Shown here: positions 34,218 to 42,179 of the stretch, piece after piece | How positions within the stretch are numbered: the first letter of the stretch is position 1 | How the letters are laid out: the number at the start of each line of letters is the position of its first letter | Assembly: GCA_018054895.1 (NCBI GenBank) | Contig: JAGPIQ010000002.1 | Coordinates: forward strand, 1-42,238 | From: Lutibacter sp. | Lineage (GTDB): Bacteria; Bacteroidota; Bacteroidia; Flavobacteriales; Flavobacteriaceae | Length of the DNA: 42,238 bases | Direction: 5' to 3' | Program-made: the position numbers and the translations under genes | The notes under the pieces: generated by a model | Told to the model about the DNA's origin: nothing | Database searches by the model: none | Seen by the model: only the letters and a program-made list of their open reading frames with translations

Positions 34218-35648
34218 ATGAAATACCTATTAATTATTGCTTTCATCATTTCTTTTGGGTGTAGTGAATCCTCTAATGATAAAAAAGAGGAGGAAGTTGT
34301 AAATCCTCCAGCTACAGCAAATGAAGTTGATTTTTGGTTGACAAAATATGATGGATCTGTAAAAATGGCAAAACAATCAGGAGTGCTAGCTTTTGGTAGT
34401 GTTCCTAACAATTATCCTTCAATTTTAGTAAATGAATCTCAAAAATTTCAAACTATTGATGGATTTGGATTTTCATTAACAGGTGGAAGTGCAGAGGTTA
34501 TCAACCAATTAAATTCAGAAAAGAAACAAGAATTATTGCAAAAGTTATTTGGTGTTCAGGAAAATGGAATTGCAATAAGTTACCTACGAATAAGTATTGG
34601 CGCTTCAGATATGGATGGTACTACTTTTTCATACAATGATATTCCGAAAGGAACGACAGATATAAATTTGGCTCAGTTTAGTTTGGCGCCAGATATGACG
34701 AACTTAATTCCGTTATTAAAAGAAATTTTGGCAATCAATCCTACTATCAAAATAATGGGAACTCCTTGGTCTCCGCCAGTTTGGATGAAAGATAATAGTA
34801 ACACAGTTGGAGGAAGTCTTCAAACAAAATATTACAATGTGTATGCACAATATTTGGTAAAATACATTCAGCAAATGAAAGCTGAAGGTATTATTATTGA
34901 TGCTATTACGCCGCAAAATGAACCGTTACATCCTGGAAATAATCCAAGTATGTATATGGCGGCAACGGAGCAAGCTACTTTTATTAAAAATAGTTTAGGA
35001 CCCGCGTTTAAAACTGCAGGTATTTCAACAAAAATTATTATTTATGATCATAATTGCGACAATACAACTTATCCAATAAGTATTTTAAATGATGCTGCTG
35101 CAAAAGAATTTATTGCTGGATCTGCATTTCATTTATATGCTGGGGATATTAGTGCATTGTCCACAGTTAAAAATGCACACCCAGATAAGGATGTGTATTT
35201 TACAGAACAATATACCTCAAATACTGGCGAATTTGGCGGCGATTTAAAATGGCATTTAAAAAATGTGGTGATAGGGTCTATGCGGAATTGGAGCAAAACC
35301 GCATTAGAGTGGAATTTAGCAACCAATACAACATTTGGTCCGCATACGGAAGGTGGTTGTACAACGTGTAAAGGTGCGGTAACCATTTCTGGTAGTGCAT
35401 CTTATACTCAAAATGTTGGATTTTATATTATTGGTCATGCTTCAAAATTTGTACCAACAGGCTCTACACGAATTTCTAGTAATATAGTTGGAAACTTGTA
35501 CAATGTGGCTTTTAAAACACCAGAAGGGAAGTATGTCTTAATAGTTGAAAATGATGGGAATGCCAATGAAATTTTCAATATTAATATGAATGGGAAATGG
35601 ATTGTTACCTCATTAGAGTCTGGTTCCGTAGGAACGTATGTTTGGTAA
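34218..35648 (+). CDS. GH30-family glycoside hydrolase lipoprotein
   Basis: This 476-residue retaining beta-glycosidase has a lipoprotein signal (YLLIIAFIISFGC) with an acidic stretch after the Cys (SESSNDKKEEE), which suggests surface display. Family marks are FQTIDGFGFSLTGGSAEV near 75, MGTPWSPPVWMKDN near 180, the acid/base Glu235 in ITPQNEPLHPG, and the nucleophile Glu330 in VYFTEQYTS. The C-terminal side beta domain contains YYIIGHASKF-like FYIIGHASKF and GSTRISS. The sequence looks closest to glucosylceramidase/beta-1,6-glucanase type members (GH30_1/GH30_3), which act on beta-1,6-linked glucose. The exact linkage is inferred. It ends with its own terminator. Confidence 0.9.
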   Translation: MKYLLIIAFIISFGCSESSNDKKEEEVVNPPATANEVDFWLTKYDGSVKMAKQSGVLAFGSVPNNYPSILVNESQKFQTIDGFGFSLTGGSAEVINQLNSEKKQELLQKLFGVQENGIAISYLRISIGASDMDGTTFSYNDIPKGTTDINLAQFSLAPDMTNLIPLLKEILAINPTIKIMGTPWSPPVWMKDNSNTVGGSLQTKYYNVYAQYLVKYIQQMKAEGIIIDAITPQNEPLHPGNNPSMYMAATEQATFIKNSLGPAFKTAGISTKIIIYDHNCDNTTYPISILNDAAAKEFIAGSAFHLYAGDISALSTVKNAHPDKDVYFTEQYTSNTGEFGGDLKWHLKNVVIGSMRNWSKTALEWNLATNTTFGPHTEGGCTTCKGAVTISGSASYTQNVGFYIIGHASKFVPTGSTRISSNIVGNLYNVAFKTPEGKYVLIVENDGNANEIFNINMNGKWIVTSLESGSVGTYVW

Positions 35649-35716
35649 AAATAAAAGAATAAACAAGTTTAGTACTTGTGTACAGTATTATAGATTTGAT
35701 TAAGTTTAGTTTGACA

Positions 35717-35758
35717 CTGCTGTTTTCTGAATTAAAACAAGAAAATAGCAGTTTTTTT
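35717..35758 (+). terminator. Rho-independent terminator after GH30
   Basis: A 12-bp stem with one G-U pair (CTGCTGTTTTCT / AGAAAATAGCAG, 11-base loop) is followed by T7. It separates GH30 from the esterase gene, which must have its own promoter or rely on read-through. Confidence 0.9.
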
Positions 35759-35816
35759 ATTTGGCTTAAATAAATCATCACCTTAAAAAAAAATTAAAAA
35801 TTAACCTTTTTATAGC

Positions 35817-37760
35817 ATGAAATATTTTCAGATATTAATAGTACTTTGCTATAGCTGCACTATTAATTCACAAGTTACATTAGCTAAAATATTTAGCGAC
35901 AATATGGTATTACAACGCAATACAACTATTCCTATTTGGGGTTGGGCAACTGCTAATGAAGAAATTGAAGTGCATTTTAACCAACAAATAAAGCAGGTAA
36001 AAACAGCTGAAGATGGAAAATGGATGGTGCATTTAAACCCTGAAGTAGCAGGAGGTCCTTTCAGCTTAACTGTAAAAGGTAAAAATACGTTAACAGTTAC
36101 AAATATTTTAGTAGGTGAAGTTTGGCTTTGCAGCGGACAATCTAATATGGAATTAATAGTTGGACAGTCTGATAATGCGAAAACAGAAATAGAAAACGCT
36201 TCAAATTATCCGAATATTCGTCATATAAAAATTCCTAAAGAAATTAATTCATTGCCAAATACTGATATTAGTTCAGGTGTTTGGGAAGTTTGTAGTTCTG
36301 AAACAGCGACAAATTTTACGGGAGTTGGTTATTTTTTTGCAAAACAGCTTTATGATACGCTGAAGATTCCAGTAGGACTTATCAATGCTTCTTGGGGTGG
36401 TTCTATTGTTGAAACTTGGATGAGTCGCGAATCTTTTGAAAATAACGATGAGTTTAAAGAATTAATCTCCACAATGCCAAAAGTACATTTGGACACATTG
36501 TCTAATTATAAAATTGAAGCTTCCATAAAAAAAATTGAAGCATTGCAAAATTCAAAATTTTCAACAGCTAAAGTTGAAACCTATAAAGAATTGAGTTTGG
36601 ATGATAGCTCTTGGCGAACTATGAATGCTCCTGAAATTTGGGAATTACAAGAATTAGGAGAATTTGATGGTGTAGTTTGGTTAAGAAAACACGTTACACT
36701 TTCTAAAGATGAAATTAATAATGATATTTTATTGGAGATTCCAGGAATTGATGATGCCGATATTACGTATGTAAACGGTGTAGAAGTTGGAAGAACTGAA
36801 GGTTGGGATGTTAAACGAAATTATACCATTAAAGCAAGTATTTTAAAAGAAGGTGCTAATGTAATTGCTGTTAGGGTAATGGATAATTCAGCAAGTGGTG
36901 GAATTCACGGTGATGCTGAACATTTTAAATTGACAATTGGTGAAAAAGTGATTCCATTAGAAGGAAGTTGGAAATACAAAGTGGAGTCTATTTATGATGG
37001 TGTAAATTTTAACGATTATCCTTCGTTATGTTACAATGCTATGATAAACCCGCTCATTCCTTTTGCTTTCAATGGTGTTCTTTGGTATCAAGGTGAATCA
37101 AATATCAACAGGGCCTTTGAATATCAAAAAACATTTCCAATGTTGATAAACGATTGGCGTGAAAAATGGGGGAATCGTGAATTTCCTTTTTACTTTGTGC
37201 AATTAGCAACATTTATTTCGGAAGGAAATAGCAATGTTGGTAGCAGTTGGGCAGAACTTCGCGAAGCGCAAACAAAAAGCTTACAAGTGCCTAATACTGG
37301 TATGGTTGTGACAACTGATGTTGGTAACCCAAACGATATTCATCCAACAAATAAACAAACGGTAGGTGAACGTTTGGCTTCCGTAGCGTTGAATAATGTG
37401 TATGAAGTGCCAATGGTTTGCTCTGGGCCAATGTATAAATCTATGGAAATTGATAAACATAAAATAGTTATTACGTTTGATAATTTAGGAGGAGGATTGG
37501 TTTCCGCTGCATTAGAATCTGCTATTTATGGGTTTGAAATTGCAGGAAATAATCAACATTTTTATCCAGCAAAAGCAACTATTGAAAATAACAAGGTTAT
37601 TGTTTTTAGTAAAAAAGTTAAAAAACCGAAAGCGGTACGTTTTGGTTGGAATGGAGATGCTTCAAAAAGCAATGTATTCAACAAAGAAGGTTTTCCAGTA
37701 GTTCCTTTTAGAACCGATGATTGGAAAACGATTACAAAAGACGTGAAATATAAGTTTTAA
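35817..37760 (+). CDS. Sialate O-acetylesterase-like (SASA) carbohydrate esterase
   Basis: This 647-residue secreted enzyme probably removes O-acetyl groups from sugars. A short signal-like N-terminus (YFQILIVLCYSCTINSQ) precedes a beta domain (VTLAKIFSDNMVLQR). An SGNH/SASA catalytic domain follows, split by an insert: Ser109 in CSGQSNME, then GWYQGES-type LWYQGESN near 423, and Asp507-His509 in NDIHPTNK. Between the halves, about residues 260-385, lies a galactose-binding-like jelly roll (WRTMNAPEIWE, VNGVEVGRTEGWD, NVIAVRVMDN), the usual plan for this family. Despite the family name, sialic acid need not be the substrate. Linkage to GH30 and SusCD suggests an acetylated glycan or a general debranching role. 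Confidence 0.88.
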   Translation: MKYFQILIVLCYSCTINSQVTLAKIFSDNMVLQRNTTIPIWGWATANEEIEVHFNQQIKQVKTAEDGKWMVHLNPEVAGGPFSLTVKGKNTLTVTNILVGEVWLCSGQSNMELIVGQSDNAKTEIENASNYPNIRHIKIPKEINSLPNTDISSGVWEVCSSETATNFTGVGYFFAKQLYDTLKIPVGLINASWGGSIVETWMSRESFENNDEFKELISTMPKVHLDTLSNYKIEASIKKIEALQNSKFSTAKVETYKELSLDDSSWRTMNAPEIWELQELGEFDGVVWLRKHVTLSKDEINNDILLEIPGIDDADITYVNGVEVGRTEGWDVKRNYTIKASILKEGANVIAVRVMDNSASGGIHGDAEHFKLTIGEKVIPLEGSWKYKVESIYDGVNFNDYPSLCYNAMINPLIPFAFNGVLWYQGESNINRAFEYQKTFPMLINDWREKWGNREFPFYFVQLATFISEGNSNVGSSWAELREAQTKSLQVPNTGMVVTTDVGNPNDIHPTNKQTVGERLASVALNNVYEVPMVCSGPMYKSMEIDKHKIVITFDNLGGGLVSAALESAIYGFEIAGNNQHFYPAKATIENNKVIVFSKKVKKPKAVRFGWNGDASKSNVFNKEGFPVVPFRTDDWKTITKDVKYKF

Positions 37761-37782
37761 AAGTTTGAATTAAGTTTGTTTT

Positions 37783-37819
37783 AAAAAAGCCTAACAACTA
37801 TGAAGTTGTTAGGCTTTTT
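37783..37819. terminator. Bidirectional terminator between the esterase and HAD genes
   Basis: A strong stem (AAGCCTAACAACT / AGTTGTTAGGCTT, loop ATGA) has A6 and T5 flanks. It lies between two converging genes and marks the right end of the polysaccharide locus. Confidence 0.94.
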
Positions 37820-37842
37820 GATTTTGTAAAATAAATTCACTT

Positions 37843-38496
37843 TTAATTATTTGTAACTTCTAAATTGGGAATAACTTCAAGCATAGAAGAAAGATTAGCA
37901 TCAGCAATTGAAAATCGCGGGTCTGTTTTGTCTTCAGGAATTACAATGGTATACATTGAGGCTGCTTTTGCAGCAATTAAACCAGTAACACTGTCTTCAA
38001 GCACATAACAATTTGCAGGACTAACATTCAGTTCTTCTGCAGCTTTCAAATAAATTGCGGGATGTGGTTTTCCGTGTGTTACGGTATCTGCACTGCAAAC
38101 CGCATTAAAATAATTAGCTATAGAAAGTCGATTAAAAACTGCATTAATTATTGGTAAGCTTGATGAGGTTGCTAAGGCTATTTTAAAATTATGTTCCGTT
38201 AGAAAATTCAAAAGTTCATATAAACCTTCTTTTGCTTCGCCCTTTGTTGTTATTAAATCGACTACACCAGCTATAATTTTTTGTTCCAATTCTTTTGGTT
38301 CAATAGTTAGTTGATACAGTTGACACCAGGTTGATGCAACATCATCAATTCTTCTTCCCATGGAATATTGTATGCAATCATTTTCTGTAATTGTAACATT
38401 GTACGTTGCTAATATTTTAATTTGAGTTTGTCTCCAAAATGGTTCGGAGTCGATAATAACGCCGTCCATATCAAAAATAAAAGTGTTTTTTTTCAT
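37843..38496 (-). CDS. HAD-family sugar-phosphate phosphatase, HxpB/YniC-like
   Basis: This 217-residue cytoplasmic HAD phosphatase of the beta-phosphoglucomutase branch has the nucleophile pair Asp9/Asp11 in FDMDGVIIDSEPFWRQ, the Ser/Thr motif LATSSSLP near 113, Lys in GKPHPAIY, and VLEDSVTGLIAAKAA. The cap region (YSMGRRIDDVASTWCQLY) resembles E. coli HxpB/YniC, which dephosphorylates 2-deoxyglucose-6-P and hexitol phosphates. It follows the Nudix-type regulator by 3 bases, so the two form an operon. Its substrate may be a phosphosugar from the pathway this regulator controls. Confidence 0.88.
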   Translation of the reverse strand: MKKNTFIFDMDGVIIDSEPFWRQTQIKILATYNVTITENDCIQYSMGRRIDDVASTWCQLYQLTIEPKELEQKIIAGVVDLITTKGEAKEGLYELLNFLTEHNFKIALATSSSLPIINAVFNRLSIANYFNAVCSADTVTHGKPHPAIYLKAAEELNVSPANCYVLEDSVTGLIAAKAASMYTIVIPEDKTDPRFSIADANLSSMLEVIPNLEVTNN

Positions 38497-38499
38497 GAA

Positions 38500-39237
38500 T
38501 TAAATGCTAATGAAATAATTGTTTTTATACATTTTATTGTAAATATCTTTGCTAAACATATATAATTGCGATGGTTTTTTAGTGACTCCAAGTTGTTTTT
38601 CGTCAAGCGCTACCAAATATTTTTTTGCAATCATTTTTCTTCTGAAATTTCTATTGTCTATTTCAATATCTAAAACCGATTCAAAAATATCTTGTAATTC
38701 ATTTATGGTAAATTTATCTGGTAACAATTCAAAAACAATAGGTTTATACATTGCTTTTGATTTTAAATCTTCATAGGCCTGATTTATAATATCTAAATGG
38801 TCAAAACCTAATTCTGGTAAGTTTTGTATTGGAAACCATTGCGCATCATATTTATTGTCTTGCAAATTGACTTCATACGTTTGAAGTAAAAAATAATAAG
38901 CAACTGTTATGGTTCTTAAATTAAAATCTTGATTTTTTGCCCAAATAATATCTTTTTCGTTCATTAACCTGTAAGGACTTCCGAAGGATTTAAACTGCTT
39001 TTTATACAAGTTATCAAGTCCTGTTAATTCTTTCAAAACGCGCGTGGCAGTTTCATCTAGCTTTTCAGTTTCGTACATGTGATATCCAGTTAATACAAAA
39101 TCATTAACCAATAATTCGCCGGTTTCTTTGTCTTTTAGTTGGCGTTTAATTAATAAAACATTTAAGGATTTTGTAGCGGCGTCAAATCCGAAAACTACAC
39201 AATCAACAGATATATTAGGAATTATTTTTGAAGTCAT
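38500..39237 (-). CDS. NrtR-like Nudix/winged-helix transcriptional regulator
   Basis: This 245-residue protein has an N-terminal Nudix fold (about 8-140) and a C-terminal winged helix (about 160-240) with FELLPDKFTINELQDIFE and NRNFRRKMIAKKYL, typical of NrtR/AraR-type Nudix-related repressors. The Nudix box around residues 51-74 keeps the box Glu, Arg66, Glu70 and Gly73, but the catalytic Glu positions read Val67 and Leu71 (RVLKELTG in place of REUxEExG). It is therefore probably an effector-binding, not hydrolytic, domain. Family effectors include ADP-ribose and sugars such as arabinose. Likely operators lie in the divergent region at 39323-39339 and 39476-39492. Confidence 0.88.
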   Translation of the reverse strand: MTSKIIPNISVDCVVFGFDAATKSLNVLLIKRQLKDKETGELLVNDFVLTGYHMYETEKLDETATRVLKELTGLDNLYKKQFKSFGSPYRLMNEKDIIWAKNQDFNLRTITVAYYFLLQTYEVNLQDNKYDAQWFPIQNLPELGFDHLDIINQAYEDLKSKAMYKPIVFELLPDKFTINELQDIFESVLDIEIDNRNFRRKMIAKKYLVALDEKQLGVTKKPSQLYMFSKDIYNKMYKNNYFISI

Positions 39238-39322
39238 TCGTGTTTTTTTTAATAATTTTTAAAATAGATGCTTGTAAAATAGTATTCAATAATAATGTTT
39301 TTTAAATTAAAAAACACTTACA

Positions 39323-39339
39323 AACGTCATAGTAACATT
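39323..39339. promoter_or_regulatory. Degenerate copy of the Nudix-regulator operator candidate
   Basis: AACGTCA-TAG-TAACATT has a perfect left arm and 5 of 7 matches in the right arm to the perfect palindrome at 39476-39492. It lies 86 bases before the regulator start and about 28 bases inside the predicted minus-strand transcript, so it could mediate weak autoregulation. Confidence 0.5.
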
Positions 39340-39366
39340 ATATATTTTATATTTTTATTAGCTGTC

Positions 39367-39397
39367 CAAAAGTACACTTTATAGTTAATATAGCAAA
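39367..39397 (-). promoter_or_regulatory. Promoter of the Nudix regulator-HAD operon
   Basis: On the minus strand, TTTG (plus-strand 39394-39397) and TACTTTTG (plus-strand 39367-39374) are 19 bases apart. This is a full match to the Bacteroidota consensus. The predicted leader is about 120 bases. Confidence 0.65.
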
Positions 39398-39434
39398 CTA
39401 AAACGTTGTAAAAATAAAAGTTTTCGTAAAAAAA

Positions 39435-39467
39435 TTTGGATAATACTATTTTTTTTAAATACATTTG
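39435..39467 (+). promoter_or_regulatory. Promoter of the outer-membrane protein-permease operon
   Basis: TTTG (39435-39438) and TACATTTG (39460-39467) are 21 bases apart, matching the consensus. Transcription should start near 39473, directly at the palindrome. Confidence 0.72.
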
Positions 39468-39475
39468 AAAAAACA

Positions 39476-39492
39476 AACGTCATTATGACGTT
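39476..39492. promoter_or_regulatory. Perfect palindromic operator candidate for the Nudix-type regulator
   Basis: AACGTCA-TTA-TGACGTT is a perfect 7-bp inverted repeat with a 3-base spacer. It begins 8 bases after the -7 element, which is the position for blocking transcription start. The next ORF begins 42 bases later. Confidence 0.65.
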
Positions 39493-39534
39493 AACTATCA
39501 AAACCAAATGTATTAATTAAAAAGACCGTTAATC

Positions 39535-40413
39535 ATGGAAACAAATAATGTAAGTTTAATAAATAATGTTCAACTAGAATTAGACAACTATTTAAATTCT
39601 AAAATTCAAAGTGTCAAAAAAACGGCAACACTTTTAATTGTTATGCTTTCTATAGGTTTTGTAAATGCACAAGAAAAAGAGTTGGATAGCTATAAAGCGT
39701 TTAACGCGTCAGCACATATAAAAAATATGCATACTTGGCATGGTTCAGTAGTGCATCCAGGAGCAGTTTTTGCAACAAGTTTAGAATATAACTCACGTAA
39801 CTCAAAATTTACTGCAGGTTTGTGGGGAGGAGCTGGACTAACAAGTGTAGATGTTGTAAATAAAAATACGGGCGAAAATGTAAATGCTAATTATCAAGAG
39901 CTGTCTATTTATGCAGTATATCGTATTTCTGATAATTTCTTTATTGAAGCCGTTTCGCACAACAATTATACGGGTGTTGAAGAAAGAGGTGATAAATTAC
40001 ACTATTGGAGCTACGACCAAAAACAAGGGTACAATTTTGTAGATTTAAACTTTGGAGTGAATGTTTCTAAAAAAACATCATTATACTTAGCAACAATACT
40101 TGGTGGTGGATCAGGCGATTACGAAGTGCAAACGAATGGAGATTTAGAAAACTCTTGGACACATTATTTAGAAATAAAAAGCAAGGTTTGGGAAAAAGAT
40201 GATTATAAATTGTCGCTTTTTGCAGGTGGAGCTTGGTCTTTTATTACGGATAAAACATTTTATACTGAAGATAAAGCAAACATTATTAATGTAGGAGCAA
40301 GCTTGAATAAAAACATTAACTTAGGGAATATAAAAATTCCAGCAGAAGTAACAGCAATGTGGAACCCTGAAAAACAAAGAGCTGTATTACAGTTAGATAT
40401 CACACTTTTTTAA
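39535..40413 (+). CDS. Putative outer-membrane beta-barrel/channel protein
   Basis: This 292-residue protein looks like a small outer-membrane barrel: alternating hydrophobic/polar beta strands throughout (FTAGLWGGAGL, ELSIYAVYRISDNFFIEAVSH, TSLYLATILGGG) and a C-terminal strand ending in aromatic Phe (LQLDITLF). There is no TonB plug. Size and placement before a permease recall Tsx-type nucleoside channels, but I do not recognise the family. The start is odd: the only ATG (39535) puts 29 hydrophilic residues before the signal core (KKTATLLIVMLSIGFVNAQ). An ATT at 39604 would give a normal signal peptide. It shares a promoter and presumably an operon with the permease 46 bases downstream. Confidence 0.7.
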   Translation: METNNVSLINNVQLELDNYLNSKIQSVKKTATLLIVMLSIGFVNAQEKELDSYKAFNASAHIKNMHTWHGSVVHPGAVFATSLEYNSRNSKFTAGLWGGAGLTSVDVVNKNTGENVNANYQELSIYAVYRISDNFFIEAVSHNNYTGVEERGDKLHYWSYDQKQGYNFVDLNFGVNVSKKTSLYLATILGGGSGDYEVQTNGDLENSWTHYLEIKSKVWEKDDYKLSLFAGGAWSFITDKTFYTEDKANIINVGASLNKNINLGNIKIPAEVTAMWNPEKQRAVLQLDITLF

Positions 40414-40459
40414 TAAAACTAACAAAATATATTAATAGTTAATTTCAAAAATATAGAAT

Positions 40460-42166
40460 ATGGACACATCGAATAATTTCCAGCAGTTCCAAAACTTAGA
40501 TGAAGAGCAATTACCAGTTGCAAAACATAAACTGCACAATTGGACTCATTTTGCAGGCTTATATGCTGCTGAGCATGTTGCGGCTACCGAGTTTGTTATT
40601 GGAGCCACTTTTGTTGCCTTAGGAGCCACAACCAAAGATATTTTACTAGGTTTATTAATTGGTAATATTTTGGCTGTTTTAAGTTGGACACTTATTACGT
40701 CTCCAATTGCTGTGGATACTCGTTTGAGTTTATACACATATCTTAATAAGATTGCTGGTGATTCAATGACCAAACTTTACAATTGGGCAAATGTCGTTAT
40801 TTTCACGGTGATTTCTGCTGCAATGATTACGGTATCTTCAACAGCCGTTCGTTTTGCTTTTAATATTCCAGCACAACTAGATTGGTATCCAACCAATTTA
40901 TGGTTTGTATTTATTGTTTTATGTGTCGGTATTGTTGTGGTTTCCATAGCTATTTACGGTTTTAATGCTGTTACAAATTTTTCTGGAGTTTGTGCTCCAT
41001 GGTTATTTGTAATGTTTACCTGTGGTGCGTTTGTACTTTTGCCAGCTTTATCATTAGAAGTTTTAGGAAAACCAATACCAAATGGATGGCGAGATTTTGT
41101 ATCTCTAGGAGATCAATCTATATGGACAGGTATTAACAGTGATGGGAAACCAGGTATCGGGTTAACCGAAGTTATTGGTTTTGCTTGGGCAGCGAATACG
41201 ATTACACATTTTGGTCTTATTGATATGGCTTTACTTCGTTTTGCAAAAAAGAAATCATACGGGTTAGCCACAAGTACTGGAATGATGTTTGGACATTATG
41301 TAGCTTGGATTTCTGCGGGAATTATGGGAGCAGGTGCAGCTATTATTATAGGAAAACCTATTGTAGCACTTGATCCAGGAGATGTTGCGTATTATGCATT
41401 AGGTTGGTCTGGGTTTGTAATTGTAATTGTTGCAGGTTGGACTACTGCTGTTGCTAATCTTTACAGAGCAGGATTGGCTGCGCAAGCAATATTTTCTAAT
41501 CAATCTCGTAAAAAAACGACCTTAATGGTTGGTTTAGTAACTATGGTAGTTGCATGTTTTCCTTTTGTATTTTCTCAAATACTTCCGTTGCTTACCTATG
41601 CAGGGTTAATAGTAGTACCTGTAGGAGCCATTGTGTTTGCAGAGCATCAAATTTTTCCTCGAATTGGTTTTACACGTTATTGGTCATATTATCGTCAGTT
41701 AACATTTAGTACTCCTGCAATTGCTTCTTGGGCTTTAGGACTTATATTTGGGTTTGGTTTAAATGCTTTAAACGTAATGTCTTTCTTTTATCTATTTATC
41801 CCAACTTGGGTGTTCACGATAATAGTTTATACCTTTTTAGCAAGTCGTTATGGTGCTAAAAATAAATATCCTGAAGCAGAAGAAAAAGAAAAATTACGTG
41901 AAGAAAACATTGAAAAATTTCAGGAGCAACAATTTGAAGAAGAAGCTGTTTTAGTAGAAGATACATCTATTTTCACAAAGGTGTTACGAATCATCTCTTT
42001 ACTAGCATTAATAATCACTGTTATACTTGCTTGTATTGTTTTATTCGGTTCTTCAAATGAAACTGCTTACGTAGAAAATCGTGAAATATTTTACACATAT
42101 GCATTTATCTGTACCATAACATACTTTATAACAGCAAATTGGGCACTTAAACGTGCAAAATCTTAA
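40460..42166 (+). CDS. NCS1/CodB-like purine-cytosine permease family transporter
   Basis: This is a 568-residue inner-membrane permease with about 12 helices in the first 460 residues. It reads like the nucleobase:cation symporter-1 family: an N-terminal cytoplasmic stretch, then GLYAAEHVAATEFVIGATFVALG, the AVDTRLSLYTY loop, and FAWAANTITHFGLIDMALLRF. The C-terminal part has an acidic, Glu-rich cytoplasmic segment (about 470-505) and two further helices, longer than E. coli CodB (about 420 residues). Substrates of the family are cytosine, purines, hydantoins, thiamine and related rings. The specificity here is unknown. It lies between the barrel protein and a gene that continues past the window edge, under the Nudix-type regulator's probable control. 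Confidence 0.82.
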   Translation: MDTSNNFQQFQNLDEEQLPVAKHKLHNWTHFAGLYAAEHVAATEFVIGATFVALGATTKDILLGLLIGNILAVLSWTLITSPIAVDTRLSLYTYLNKIAGDSMTKLYNWANVVIFTVISAAMITVSSTAVRFAFNIPAQLDWYPTNLWFVFIVLCVGIVVVSIAIYGFNAVTNFSGVCAPWLFVMFTCGAFVLLPALSLEVLGKPIPNGWRDFVSLGDQSIWTGINSDGKPGIGLTEVIGFAWAANTITHFGLIDMALLRFAKKKSYGLATSTGMMFGHYVAWISAGIMGAGAAIIIGKPIVALDPGDVAYYALGWSGFVIVIVAGWTTAVANLYRAGLAAQAIFSNQSRKKTTLMVGLVTMVVACFPFVFSQILPLLTYAGLIVVPVGAIVFAEHQIFPRIGFTRYWSYYRQLTFSTPAIASWALGLIFGFGLNALNVMSFFYLFIPTWVFTIIVYTFLASRYGAKNKYPEAEEKEKLREENIEKFQEQQFEEEAVLVEDTSIFTKVLRIISLLALIITVILACIVLFGSSNETAYVENREIFYTYAFICTITYFITANWALKRAKS

Positions 42167-42179
42167 AAATCTATTTATC

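Noticed and set aside
35691..35698. TAGATTTG as a promoter for the esterase gene
   Set aside because: It lies upstream of the terminator at 35717-35758, which would stop the transcript, and has no proper -33 element.
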